Shown in pieces: positions 18,816-28,900 of a stretch of DNA of 60,612 nt; the first letter of the stretch is position 1; every line of letters begins with the position of its first letter. This DNA is from Shewanella sp. c952. Its GTDB lineage: Bacteria > Pseudomonadota > Gammaproteobacteria > Enterobacterales > Shewanellaceae. Location: contig NZ_BPEW01000026.1 in the NCBI RefSeq assembly GCF_019654975.1, positions 1 through 60,612 of the forward strand, in the 5' to 3' direction. Both the position numbers and the translations under genes were made by a program. A model generated the notes under the pieces. The model searched no databases. It had not been told where the DNA came from and was given only the letters and a program-made list of their open reading frames with translations.

Positions 18816-18881
18816 GAGGGTCACCCTCTGCTCCGTTTCTTATCACAATCCTGATGCTTTACCAGGCTGCGCTAATCATCG
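18816..18881 (-). pseudogene. Mosaic tRNA pseudogene (Pro 5' half, His-like anticodon region)
   Basis: On the minus strand from 18881 the sequence follows the 5' half of tRNA-Pro (GATTAGCGCAGCC.GGTA, then GCATC) with point changes, switches to GGATTGTGAT as in the tRNA-His anticodon arm, and further on shows CAGAGGGT of tRNA-Pro. No acceptor stem can close and no T-arm follows. It lies between tRNA-His and the tRNA-Pro pair, as expected for a dead third tRNA-Pro copy patched by recombination with the neighbour. Confidence 0.72.
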
Positions 18882-18912
18882 AGCTTTTTACTTTAAAACT
18901 TCACAAGGAAAA

Positions 18913-18989
18913 TGGGGTGACTGATGGGGCTCGAACCCACGACAACCGGAATCACAATCCGGGGCTCTACCAACTGAGCTACAATCACC
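18913..18989 (-). tRNA. tRNA-His (anticodon GUG)
   Basis: 77 bases including the extra 5' G typical of tRNA-His and an encoded CCA. Anticodon arm CCGGATTGTGATTCCGG, D-arm TAGCTCAGTTGGTAGAGC and T-arm GTGGGTTCGAGCCCCAT are intact and close to the enteric hisR gene. Confidence 0.97.
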
Positions 18990-19028
18990 ACTGCTTATTT
19001 CCTACTAACAAAACCGCCGTATCCAATC

Positions 19029-19105
19029 TGGTGCACCCAGAAGGATTCGAACCCTCGGCCTCACCCTCCGGAGGGGTGCGCTCTATCCAGCTGAGCTATG
19101 GGTGC
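19029..19105 (-). tRNA. tRNA-Arg (anticodon CCG)
   Basis: 77 bases with CCA encoded. Acceptor GCACCCA/TGGGTGC, anticodon loop CTCCGGA (CCG), T-loop GGTTCGAATCC. First gene of the minus-strand Arg-His-Pro-Pro transcript, the same order as enteric argX-hisR-(leuT)-proM with the Leu gene absent. Confidence 0.97.
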
Positions 19106-19125
19106 CTGCCTTGTTAGCGCCGCAT

Positions 19126-19154
19126 ATAATATGGATAAAACGTCCCCCCGTCTA
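19126..19154 (-). promoter_or_regulatory. Candidate sigma-70 promoter of the tRNA operon
   Basis: On the minus strand TAGACG (-35, 19149-19154) and TATTAT (-10, 19126-19131) are 17 bases apart, about 20 bases upstream of tRNA-Arg. The stretch after the -10 is GC-rich (GCGGCGC), as in stringently controlled stable-RNA promoters. Confidence 0.55.
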
Positions 19155-19320
19155 CAGTTGATTTGCTTTTTTTATCTGTTTGCTCAAGATTTGAGTGATT
19201 AGTATGCTTTTAAAGCATTGCTGTACAAAATAAAGCCTTGGATATAAAGATTTTTCATGTTATTTATATTGATTAGCTCAATTCCTGATCAGAATAAAAA
19301 ATAGCGCTTGGCGGAAATGC

Positions 19321-21942
19321 ATGTTTAGGGAAGAAACATCGCAGTCGACAGAAACTGTGAAATTAAATAAAAGGATTGCACGCTTAAAAGTATTGGCTCA
19401 AAAATACAAGCGCGCAGAGGTCACCCAAAATGCTCTGTTAGATATTTCTAACTTCGCAGCAAGCGTCAGCACACCTGAAGAGTTCTATTCATCGCTACAT
19501 CAATCACTCAAAAAGCTAATTCCCGCTGACAACTTTTTTATTGCAACTCTTAATTCTGCAACTGCAAGAATTGAAGTGCCTTTTTTCGAAGATGAAAAAG
19601 ATCTCCACCCTGAAGATTGCTACCCCAAGGAAGATCTATCCGACATGCTCTACAGTGGCTTGACCGGATACGTACTCAAAACCGAGCAGGCTTTAATTTG
19701 TAATAACGATACCTACGCAGAATTGGTCGCCTCTGGTGTCATCGTGCCAAGAGGCAGTGATTGCCATCAATGGGTTGGCGTGCCAATTAAAAGCGCAGAA
19801 AGCACTACAGGTGTGCTTGTGGTACAAAGTTATCATACCGATACCTATTACGGTGATATGGAATTAGAGCTGATGACATTCATTAGCCACCATATATCAG
19901 CAGTGATAGAGCGTTTGCAATATCAGGAGCAACTCGAACTTGCTATCGAGACGCGCACTAAAGAGCTGAGTATTGCTTACAACAAGCTAAAGTTAGAAGT
20001 CTATGAGAGACGAAGAGCCGAACGATTACAAAAATCTCTGTTTGAAATCGCCGACCTTGCTACTTCAAACATTGATAACCTTGAGTTTTACGAAGAGCTT
20101 CATCGTGTTATTAGCCATTTAATTCCAATTAATAATTGCTTTATCTCATTACTTAATGAAGAGCGAGACTCACTGAGTTTCCCCTACTTTGTATCGCAAT
20201 TTGATCTACCATCACCTAAACCCCGAGCCATTAGCGACGGCTTGACGGAGTACATCTTACTTAATCGTAAGCCTAGGCTATTAGAGCGCAGTGATATCGA
20301 TGCCCTTATTCAGTCTGGTGAGTTGTACTGTGAAGCACCTGAATTGAACGATACTCAAGAGATAAATCAATGGATAGGCTTACCGCTATTTATTCACGGT
20401 AAAGTTAGAGGTTCGCTAACGATTTACAGCTATAGCTATAGCCAAAACTATCAAGAGAAAGACCTAGAACTACTGACGTTTGTATCACAACATATTGCGA
20501 CCGCCATCGAGAAAAAGCTGTCAGCTGAATCATTACAAATTAGCTACGAACAACTTGAAGAAAAGATCAACGAACGCACCCAGGCGCTAGCATGTGTCAA
20601 TGGTGACCTTGAGAAAGAGATAACCCAACGTAAGCGTATCGAGCGTCAATTAGTCCATGATGCCAAGCATGATAACCTAACTGGTTTGCCTAATCGCGCC
20701 ATGTTTATGGAACGCTTGTCACAATCAATTAAACACGTTCGCAGGCATACTCTCGACAAGTTCGCCGTACTGTTTATCGATATGGACAGATTTAAGCTGC
20801 TTAACGACACCTTAGGTCACCTTGAAGGCGACCGCTTCCTTATCGAAACAGCAAAGCGTCTTAAACTCTGTATTCGTAACAATGATATGTTAGCCCGTTT
20901 AGGCGGTGATGAATTTGTGATTTTACTCGATTCTGTTGGTAGCCAAAAAGATGCTGAAGATGTGGCTGAGCGGGTATTACTTGAGTTATCGCGTCCCTAT
21001 ACATTGGCCAATCAACAACTCAACTCTAGCGCAAGTATAGGTCTCGCCATGAGCGGACAAAACAACGCAGATACCAGTGAATCAATTTTGCGCAATGCTG
21101 ACAGTGCTATGTATCAGGCAAAATCTAAAGGGAAAGGTTGCTACGTACTCTTTGACCAAGGTAATAATAAGCAGCATGTGCAGGAACTTGAGCTAGAGAA
21201 CGAGCTAAAAATCGCCCTAGAGAACGGCGATCTACAGTTGAGTTATTTGCCGATAATGGAACTCGAGAACGAACGTGTAATAGCGTTTGAACCTAGGCTT
21301 TTTTGGCAGCACCCAACCTTAGGAAAAGTAAAACAAATGCAACTCAATAACATTGCAGAGCACTGCAATCTGCTTATTGAGCTTGATAACTACATGCTGG
21401 CAATGATTAACGACGGCTTTCACTCGCTAGAGCAGCGCTTTGGCGTGGACTTCCATATACAAGTCTCCATATCCAGCCAGCATTTGAACCACAAACATGC
21501 ACTCAGAGCTTTAAAAAATAAGATAAAGCAATGCAGCTTTGATCTCACTAAACTTACCCTATTCTTCAACGAAAAAGAGTTTGTGCAAAACGCCAATAAT
21601 CATATCAATGCTTTTGAGCAGCTCAATGGCCTCAACGTGCAACTCGGTATAGATGGTTACGGCAGTGCCCATAGTGCGATAAGCAGCTTAACCTTCTTAC
21701 CCATTCAGTCGTTAAAGCTAGACTCTAGTTACGCCACTCATCTTGAGAGCGAACAACACCTAAAACTAATAAAAGCATATTACAGTGCAGCTAGAGCATT
21801 GGAGCTGGAAATATTTGCAGTAGGGGTTTCAACGAAAGCGCATTGCCAACAGCTATCAGATATCGGTTTTGAAAAGGGACAAGGAATCGCACTAGGAAAA
21901 GTATTTGAACTTGATAATTCAAGCAACCAGGTGTGCGCTTAA
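19321..21942 (+). CDS. GAF-GAF-GGDEF protein with degenerate EAL domain
   Basis: An 873-residue cytoplasmic signalling protein with no membrane segments. Two GAF-type sensor domains (about 40-205 and 240-400), each followed by a coiled coil (EQLELAIETRTKEL and EQLEEKINERTQAL), lead to a GGDEF domain (about 460-620) with intact GGDEF at 528-532 and product-inhibition site RNND at 519-522, so diguanylate cyclase activity is expected. The C-terminal EAL fold is degenerate: the EAL triplet reads EPR and the DDFG site reads DGYG. It should make c-di-GMP in response to a small ligand bound by the GAF domains. It may feed the pool sensed by BpfD, though nothing here proves it. Confidence 0.9.
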   Translation: MFREETSQSTETVKLNKRIARLKVLAQKYKRAEVTQNALLDISNFAASVSTPEEFYSSLHQSLKKLIPADNFFIATLNSATARIEVPFFEDEKDLHPEDCYPKEDLSDMLYSGLTGYVLKTEQALICNNDTYAELVASGVIVPRGSDCHQWVGVPIKSAESTTGVLVVQSYHTDTYYGDMELELMTFISHHISAVIERLQYQEQLELAIETRTKELSIAYNKLKLEVYERRRAERLQKSLFEIADLATSNIDNLEFYEELHRVISHLIPINNCFISLLNEERDSLSFPYFVSQFDLPSPKPRAISDGLTEYILLNRKPRLLERSDIDALIQSGELYCEAPELNDTQEINQWIGLPLFIHGKVRGSLTIYSYSYSQNYQEKDLELLTFVSQHIATAIEKKLSAESLQISYEQLEEKINERTQALACVNGDLEKEITQRKRIERQLVHDAKHDNLTGLPNRAMFMERLSQSIKHVRRHTLDKFAVLFIDMDRFKLLNDTLGHLEGDRFLIETAKRLKLCIRNNDMLARLGGDEFVILLDSVGSQKDAEDVAERVLLELSRPYTLANQQLNSSASIGLAMSGQNNADTSESILRNADSAMYQAKSKGKGCYVLFDQGNNKQHVQELELENELKIALENGDLQLSYLPIMELENERVIAFEPRLFWQHPTLGKVKQMQLNNIAEHCNLLIELDNYMLAMINDGFHSLEQRFGVDFHIQVSISSQHLNHKHALRALKNKIKQCSFDLTKLTLFFNEKEFVQNANNHINAFEQLNGLNVQLGIDGYGSAHSAISSLTFLPIQSLKLDSSYATHLESEQHLKLIKAYYSAARALELEIFAVGVSTKAHCQQLSDIGFEKGQGIALGKVFELDNSSNQVCA

Positions 21943-21964
21943 CGCAGCAGCTTAAGCTGCTGCG
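21943..21964. terminator. Palindrome between convergent genes
   Basis: CGCAGCAGCTT/AAGCTGCTGCG is a perfect 22-bp palindrome directly after the GGDEF gene stop and 12 bases from the stop of rep. No T-run follows on either strand, so it may be a weak bidirectional terminator or an mRNA end-protecting hairpin. Confidence 0.5.
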
Positions 21965-21976
21965 AAACAACAGTAA

Positions 21977-23989
21977 CTACTTTTTAAACATATCTCTTAG
22001 GTTAGCAATATTGCTCTTACCTGTTTGCTGTCGCTGCTCTGCACTTTGAACTGGTTTTCGATTTTCCCAAATCAGATCATCTTGTGGCAGCTCCTTTAAG
22101 AAGCGGCTTGGCTCACAGCGAATAGTCTCACCAAACTGGCGCCGCTCACGACAGATCACAAACCATAACTCTTTTTGAGCTCGAGTGATCCCAACGTAAG
22201 CTAGACGACGCTCTTCATCGACATTATCTTCATCAATACTACTTTGGTGCGGCAAAATACGCTCTTCAGCGCCGACCATAAACACGTAAGGGAACTCCAA
22301 GCCTTTTGATGCATGCAATGTCATCAGCTGCACTTGATCGCCACCTTCATCTTCACTATTACGCTCCATCATATCGCGCAACGTTAAACGAGCCACAACC
22401 TCGGGCAATGTCATTGCCTCATCCAGGTCGTCACCTTGCAGCATCTCAGTAACCCAACGGTACAGCTCTGAAATGTTCTTCATTCGCATCTCAGCTGCTT
22501 TGGCACTGGTGCTGGTCTCGTACAGGTAATCTTCGTAATTAATATTACGGATCAGCTGCTTTACAGCATCGACCGGATCACCACGCTCGGCGCAATCCCC
22601 CATCTCCACCACAAAACGGCCGAATTTATATAAAGACGCCATAGCTGCTGGAGGTAATTCATGGTTAAGATCCGTTTCAAAAATTGCAGCAAACATGGAG
22701 ATCTGTTTTTGGTTTGAAAAGTTACCTAAACGCTCCAATGTGGCAGGGCCAATACCTCGCTTAGGCAAGTTTACAATTCGCAAAAAGGCATTATCGTCGT
22801 CCGGGTTCACCACCAAGCGCAGATAAGCCATGATATCTTTTATCTCTGCTCGGCCAAAAAATGAGGTGCCACCGCTGAGTTTGTAGGGAATACGGTTAGT
22901 CATCAACGCCCGCTCAAGTAGACGAGATTGATGGTTACCTCGATACAAGATGGCATATTCGCCATACTGAGTTCGACCAACAAATTTATGACGGATCATC
23001 TCTGCGATAACTCGCTCAGCTTCTTGCTCCTCGTTAGCCGCAATCAGCACTCGGATAGGCTCACCATAAGCCAGCTCACTAAACAGCGCTTTTTCATATA
23101 CGTGCGGGTTATTAGCGATCAAGATATTAGCTGCACGCAAAATACGCTGACTAGAGCGATAGTTTTGCTCCAGCTTAATCAGTTTCAATTTAGGAAAATC
23201 TTTACCGAGTAACACCAAGTTTTGCGGTTTAGCGCCACGCCACGAGTATATAGACTGATCATCATCACCTACCACAGTAAAACGCGCTCGATCTCCTACC
23301 AGCAGCTTAACCATCTCATACTGACTGGTATTGGTATCTTGGTATTCATCCACCAGCATATATTGAATACGAGTCTGCCAGCGGGTTCTCACCTCTTCAT
23401 TTTGCCTAAGCAGTAAAGTGGGCAGCAGAATAAGATCGTCAAAGTCCAATGCGTTGTAAGCTTTCATATGCTGAGCATAGCGATGATACAGCACCGCAAA
23501 AAGCTGCTGCTGTTCATCTTTGGCAATCTTTGATGCTTGCGCGGGGATCACCAAATCACCTTTCCAATTAGAAATTGTGGTGGCTAGCAATCGCAACAGA
23601 TCCTTGTCTTCATCGAGCTCATCTAGAGTCAATTCTTTAAGCAAAGCCAAGGTATCTTGATCATCAAACAGTGAAAAGCCAGGCTTTAAACCCACCACTT
23701 TATGCTCGCGCTTAATAATCTCTAATCCAAGAGTATGAAAGGTCGAGATCCACAGGCCACGGGCTTCTTTGCGTCCCATAGACTGCGACACACGCTCTTT
23801 CATCTCACGTGCAGCTTTATTGGTAAACGTCACCGCAGCAATATTGCGCGCCTTATAGCCACACTTTTCCACCAGATAAGCGATCTTATTAATAATCACT
23901 CTGGTTTTGCCACTACCTGCACCAGCAAGCACTAAACAAGGGCCACTCACATAGTGAACCGCGTCATTTTGTCCGGGATTGAGCTTCAT
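21977..23989 (-). CDS. rep: ATP-dependent DNA helicase Rep
   Basis: A 670-residue superfamily 1A helicase (3'-5'), which helps replication forks pass protein blocks and restart. Motifs: Q-motif near residue 7, Walker A AGAGSGKT (22-29), DEYQDTN, GDDDQSIYSWRGA, QNYRSSQRIL, late TLHASKGLEFPYVF and ITRAQKEL. The length and the starting residues MKLNPGQNDAV are as in enteric Rep and differ from UvrD. Monocistronic, convergent with the GGDEF gene. Confidence 0.95.
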   Translation of the reverse strand: MKLNPGQNDAVHYVSGPCLVLAGAGSGKTRVIINKIAYLVEKCGYKARNIAAVTFTNKAAREMKERVSQSMGRKEARGLWISTFHTLGLEIIKREHKVVGLKPGFSLFDDQDTLALLKELTLDELDEDKDLLRLLATTISNWKGDLVIPAQASKIAKDEQQQLFAVLYHRYAQHMKAYNALDFDDLILLPTLLLRQNEEVRTRWQTRIQYMLVDEYQDTNTSQYEMVKLLVGDRARFTVVGDDDQSIYSWRGAKPQNLVLLGKDFPKLKLIKLEQNYRSSQRILRAANILIANNPHVYEKALFSELAYGEPIRVLIAANEEQEAERVIAEMIRHKFVGRTQYGEYAILYRGNHQSRLLERALMTNRIPYKLSGGTSFFGRAEIKDIMAYLRLVVNPDDDNAFLRIVNLPKRGIGPATLERLGNFSNQKQISMFAAIFETDLNHELPPAAMASLYKFGRFVVEMGDCAERGDPVDAVKQLIRNINYEDYLYETSTSAKAAEMRMKNISELYRWVTEMLQGDDLDEAMTLPEVVARLTLRDMMERNSEDEGGDQVQLMTLHASKGLEFPYVFMVGAEERILPHQSSIDEDNVDEERRLAYVGITRAQKELWFVICRERRQFGETIRCEPSRFLKELPQDDLIWENRKPVQSAEQRQQTGKSNIANLRDMFKK

Positions 23990-24156
23990 CTGTACTTAAC
24001 AACCAAGATATTAAAAGGAAGGCACTAAAAAACGAATGATAGCAGAAAGCGCCTCTCTAAAAAAAGTTATCAGACTATTCCTCCAGCGATAGACTATATT
24101 TAAAAACGAACCTCAGCCATGCCAGTGTAAAGAGTCGCCTCGCCTACCATTAATTC

Positions 24157-24185
24157 TTGCTTATCCACAATTTGAACACTAGACT
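24157..24185 (+). promoter_or_regulatory. Candidate promoter of the tetR-RND operon
   Basis: TTGCTT (24157-24162), 17-base spacer, TAGACT (24180-24185). The -10 runs into the left edge of the 32-bp palindrome, so a bound repressor would cover it. The predicted start site (about 24192) leaves a short leader before the ATG at 24221. Confidence 0.5.
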
Positions 24186-24212
24186 AATGAATGAACGTTC
24201 ATTCATTAGTCT
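24181..24212. promoter_or_regulatory. Perfect 32-bp palindromic operator for the TetR repressor
   Basis: AGACTAATGAATGAAC is followed at once by its exact inverse, so all 32 bases are symmetric with centre AACGTT. The core GAATGAACGTTCATTC is the type of site bound by TetR/AcrR regulators of efflux operons. It lies 8 bases before the repressor start codon, pointing to autoregulation of the whole operon. Confidence 0.85.
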
Positions 24213-24220
24213 GTGGTTTT

Positions 24221-24799
24221 ATGTCAAACAAACGCGATTTAATTTTAAGGGCCTCTGAGAAAATCATCGCCTCTAGCGGGATCCAGGGGCTTTCCATGCA
24301 GCAAGTTGCTAACGAAGCGGGTGTTGCTGCAGGTACTATCTACCGCTATTTTAAAGACAAAAACGAACTTATTTTAGAGCTTAGAAAAGATGTCTTAGCC
24401 CAAGTAGCAGCGCATTTACTTGCTGACCACCAGCAAGGGACATTAGAGCAACGCTTTAAGCGGATCTGGCTCAGGATGCACCACTTTGGCAAACAGCGTT
24501 CACCGACCAATTTAAGCTATGAGCAATATGCTCATCTGCCTGAGAGCAATACCGAAGAGATCCGCGCTCTTGAGTTCACTCTGTTTGCGCCGCTACATCA
24601 ACTGTTTGAAGAGGGCAAAGCCGCTGGCGTTATGCAGCCTTTGAACTCCCGCGCCCTCTATGCACTATCTATGGAGCCTGCAATGACGCTTGCTCGCACC
24701 ATACGCCGCGGACTCATTCAGTATGAAACTCATGAGATCGAACTCGTTTGCGATCTATGCTGGAAATCAATTTTACTCCCAACTCAATCTACTCACTAA
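24221..24799 (+). CDS. TetR/AcrR-family repressor of the RND efflux operon
   Basis: A 192-residue regulator. The N-terminal helix-turn-helix reads LSMQQVANEAGVAAGTIYRY (about residues 26-45), and the C-terminal part is an all-helical ligand domain. ATG 24221 is chosen because the next in-frame start upstream (24191) lies inside the operator palindrome. It is followed 15 bases later by the adaptor gene. By family logic it represses its own operon and is released by a pump substrate; the inducer cannot be read from the sequence. Confidence 0.88.
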   Translation: MSNKRDLILRASEKIIASSGIQGLSMQQVANEAGVAAGTIYRYFKDKNELILELRKDVLAQVAAHLLADHQQGTLEQRFKRIWLRMHHFGKQRSPTNLSYEQYAHLPESNTEEIRALEFTLFAPLHQLFEEGKAAGVMQPLNSRALYALSMEPAMTLARTIRRGLIQYETHEIELVCDLCWKSILLPTQSTH

Positions 24800-24814
24800 A
24801 GGAGCTGTCAGGAC

Positions 24815-25933
24815 ATGAAAAAATGGACCCTGGTAATGTTAGTTATCGCTGTGCTGGCATTTGGATCTGTCATCGGATTCAATCTATTTGTTAAAGGCAA
24901 GATTGCCGATGCTATTGCTAATATGCCGGAAGCGATTGCTCCGGTAACTGCGATTACTGTTGCGCCCGATTCATGGCAGCCAACAATCAACGCCATTGGT
25001 TTTGTTGAGCCAAACCAAGGTGTCACTATTTCTAACGAATTAGCAGGTGTTGTTTCTGCAATTAAATTTGAAAATGGTAGCTCTGTCGAAACAGGCCAGA
25101 TGCTGATTGAGCTTGATTCAAAGGTAGAGAAGGCTAACTTAAAGAGTAAGCAGGTACAGCTACCCGCTGCATCAGAAGATTTTAAACGCTTAACAAAACT
25201 CTATAAGCAAAACTCAGTTTCCAAACAAGATCTTGATAACAGCGAATCAAAATACCTCGCGTTAGTGGCCGATAGCGAAAGTTTAAGCGCAACCATTGGC
25301 CGCCGCGAAATCAAAGCCCCCTTTGCTGGTTTAGTTGGTATTCGAAATGTGAACTTAGGTGAGTATCTGCAAACAGGTACTGAGATAGTGCGTCTTGAAG
25401 ATATCAGCACCATGAAGATCCGTTTTACTATTCCACAAACACAGCTGCCACGTATTGCCAAAGGCCAGCCAGTACATGTGTATGTTGATGCCTACCCGAC
25501 TGAACCTTTTGAAGGGGTGATCTCAGCCATTGAACCTGCTGTTTTCTACCAAAGTGGTTTGATTCAAGTACAGGCACAAATTCCTAATACTGATTCAAAG
25601 CTACGTAGCGGTATGTTTGCCAAAGTTGATATACAGCTGCCAGAGCTTACAGAACAGATAGTACTGCCACAAACAGCCATTAGCTTTACCCTTTATGGTA
25701 ACTCGGTTTATGTCATTGAAGACAAAGTTGAAGATGGCGAAAAAATTAAGCGAGTAAAGCAAATCAACGTCAATGTGCTTGAACGTGGCATAAACAATGC
25801 GCTAATCACAGGCGATATTAAAGCAGGTGACATGATAGTGACTTCAGGCCAAGTGCGCTTGAGTAACGGTAGCAAGGTGAGTATTAGCGAAAATGATGCG
25901 CTAACGCCTCCCGCCACACTGCCACAGCTATAA
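24815..25933 (+). CDS. RND efflux periplasmic adaptor protein
   Basis: A 372-residue membrane fusion protein with one N-terminal hydrophobic segment (about 5-25) and no lipobox, a lipoyl domain (GFVEPNQGVTISNELAGVV and KAPFAGLVGIRNV halves) with a short hairpin between, then beta-barrel and membrane-proximal domains. It resembles MexH/VexC-type adaptors of HAE1 pumps. A GGAG is 10 bases before the ATG. The outer-membrane channel is not encoded here, so a shared TolC is probably used. Confidence 0.9.
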   Translation: MKKWTLVMLVIAVLAFGSVIGFNLFVKGKIADAIANMPEAIAPVTAITVAPDSWQPTINAIGFVEPNQGVTISNELAGVVSAIKFENGSSVETGQMLIELDSKVEKANLKSKQVQLPAASEDFKRLTKLYKQNSVSKQDLDNSESKYLALVADSESLSATIGRREIKAPFAGLVGIRNVNLGEYLQTGTEIVRLEDISTMKIRFTIPQTQLPRIAKGQPVHVYVDAYPTEPFEGVISAIEPAVFYQSGLIQVQAQIPNTDSKLRSGMFAKVDIQLPELTEQIVLPQTAISFTLYGNSVYVIEDKVEDGEKIKRVKQINVNVLERGINNALITGDIKAGDMIVTSGQVRLSNGSKVSISENDALTPPATLPQL

Positions 25934-25947
25934 GCGGAGATAGAGCT

Positions 25948-28900
25948 ATGCGCTTTACTGATATTTTTATCCGCAGGCCCGTGCTGGCTGCATCCATTAG
26001 CTTTCTAATTCTGCTACTAGGCTTTTACTCGCTTAACAGTATGCAGGTACGAGAGTATCCAGAGATGACCAACACCGTTGTAACGGTAACCACCAGTTAC
26101 TACGGCGCCGACTCTAACTTGATCCAAGGCTTTATCACTCAACCGCTTGAACAGGCATTAGCCCAAGCGGACAACGTTGATTTTATGACCTCAGACAGCT
26201 TTCTGGGTAGCTCAAAAATCACCGTCTACATGAAGCTCAATACCGACCCCAACGGCGCCTTGGCAGATATCTTAGCCAAGGTAAACTCGGTGCGCTCTCA
26301 GCTGCCAAAAGAGGCTGAAGACCCAACCGTTGATATGTCGACGGGTTCGCAAACCTCAGTGCTGTATATCTCGTTCTTTAGCGACCAGATCAATTCAAGC
26401 CAAATTACCGACTACCTGGAACGTGTGGTTAAGCCTGAGTTATTTACCATTGATGGTGTCGCTAAAGTAAATCTCTATGGCGGTATTAAATACGCCATGC
26501 GGATCTGGTTAGATCCGGCGCGTATGGGCGCTTTTAACTTATCTTCCACCGATGTGATGAACGTACTGCAAGCCAACAACTATCAATCGGCTGTGGGCCA
26601 AGCAAATAACACTTTCACCCTGTTTAACGGCACCGCGGATACTCAAGTCGCTACCGTGGCAGAGCTAGAAAAACTGGTTATAGGCAGTAAAGACGGTTTA
26701 GTCATTCGCCTCGGTGATATTGCCGATGTCAGCCTAGAAAAAAGTCATGACGTTTACCGCGCCTTAGCCGATGGTCAAGAAGCTGTTGTCGTTGCCTTAG
26801 ATGTCACGCCAACGGCTAACCCACTGGTGGTGGCTGCAGATGCGCGTAGCATGATGCCAGACATCACTCGTAACCTGCCAGTGTCGATGAAAGCGCGCGT
26901 CTTGTACGATTCATCACTAGCGATTGATGAATCTATCAATGAAGTTATAAAAACCATTGGCGAAGCCGCGCTAATTGTAATTGTGGTGATCACGCTATTT
27001 TTAGGCTCATTTAGAGCAGTAATCATCCCGATTGTAACCATTCCGCTGTCATTAATAGGTGTAGCCGTCATCATGCAGATGTTTGGCTTTACCCTTAACC
27101 TAATGACGCTATTGGCAATGGTACTAGCCATTGGTCTTGTGGTGGATGACGCGATCGTAGTGGTAGAAAACGTTGACCGGCATATCAAACTTGGCGAAAC
27201 GCCCTTCAGGGCAGCCATTATCGGTACTCGAGAAATTGCAGTGCCAGTGATCTCAATGACCATTACCCTCGCTGCGGTATATGCGCCGATAGCACTAATG
27301 GGCGGGATTACAGGTTCGCTATTTAAAGAGTTTGCCTTAACGCTTGCCGGAGCCGTATTTATCTCAGGGATCGTGGCACTAACACTATCACCTATGATGT
27401 GCTCTAAAATCTTGAAAGCCCACTCACAGCCAAATCGATTTGAGCGTGGCGTTGAGCGCTTCCTCAATGGCTTAACCACTCGCTACAACCGTATGTTAAC
27501 CGCAGTGCTGAACCATCGCCCTGTGATAGTGGCGTTTGCGGTCATTGTGTTTGTTTCACTGCCGGTAATGTTTAGCTTTATTCCGTCAGAGCTTGCCCCA
27601 AATGAAGACAAGAGTGTGGTGATGATGATGGGCACAGCGCCATCAAGCGCTAACCTAGATTACATTCAATCGAATATGTCTTTGGTTACTGACATGATCA
27701 GCGCCCAACCAGAGGCTGCTGCGTCACTTGCCTTTGTGGGTGTACCTAATGCAAACCAAGCCTTTGGTATTGCACCTTTAGTGCCTTGGAGTGAGCGCGA
27801 TAAGAGCCAAAAGGAGATGCAAAAGCTACTGGGTAACAAAGTTAAGAGCGTGCCGGGAATGGCAGTGACAACCTTCCAAATGCCAGAGCTTCCAGGCGCG
27901 TCTAGCGGACTACCTATCCAGTTTGTAATAACCAGCTCTGCCTCGTTTGAGAGCCTATTTCAAATTGGTAGTGGTGTACTTGAAAAAGTGCAGCAAAGCC
28001 CGCTATTTGTCTACTCAGAGATAAACCTTAAATTTGACTCTGGCACCATGAAGATCCATATCAAGCGTGACTTAGCTGGTACTTATGGCGTCACCATGCA
28101 AGATATCGGCATGACACTAACGACCATGATGAGTGATGGTTACGTCAATCGTATCAACCTTGATGGCCGCTCTTATGAAGTGATCCCGCAGGTAGATCGT
28201 AAATACCGTGCTAATCCTGAGTCACTTGATGGTTACTATGTTACTGCTGCAGATGGCCGCTCTATTCCGCTATCCAGCTTGGTCGATATAGAGATGATCT
28301 CAGAGCCGCGCTCGCTGCCACACTTTAACCAGATGAATGCGATAACAGTGGGCGGCGTTGCCACTCCTGGAGTCGCCATTGGTGATGCAATTGCTTTCTT
28401 GCAGAACATTGGCGATAACGAACTGCCTAAAGGTTACAGCTATGATTTCTTAGGCGAAGCACGTCAATATGTCACCGAAGGTTCAGCGCTATACGCTACC
28501 TTTGCACTGGCATTGGCAATTATCTTCTTAGTGCTAGCCAGCCAGTTCGAAAGCCTTAGAGATCCATTAGTGATATTAGTCTCGGTGCCTCTAGCCATAA
28601 GCGGCGCATTAATCGCGCTAGGCTGGACCCATGTAATGGGGTTGTCGTCGATGAACATCTACACTCAGGTCGGCTTGATCACCTTGGTGGGTCTAATCAC
28701 TAAACACGGGATCTTAATGTGTGAAGTGGCTAAAGAGGAGCAACTGCATAACGGTCTAAGCAAAGTGGATGCCATTAAGCATGCGGCAACTATTCGTCTA
28801 CGCCCAATCTTGATGACCACAGCGGCAATGATCGCCGGCCTGATACCACTGCTGTTTGCAGTTGGCGCCGGTGCGGTAGCGCGTTTTAATATTGGACTTG

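Noticed and set aside
18854..19117. 87-residue plus-strand frame across tRNA-His and tRNA-Arg
   Set aside because: Antisense to two intact tRNA genes.
26775..27479. 234-residue minus-strand frame inside the RND permease gene
   Set aside because: Mirror of membrane-segment codons, Ser/Thr/Ile-rich, no ribosome site, fully inside a well-recognised gene.
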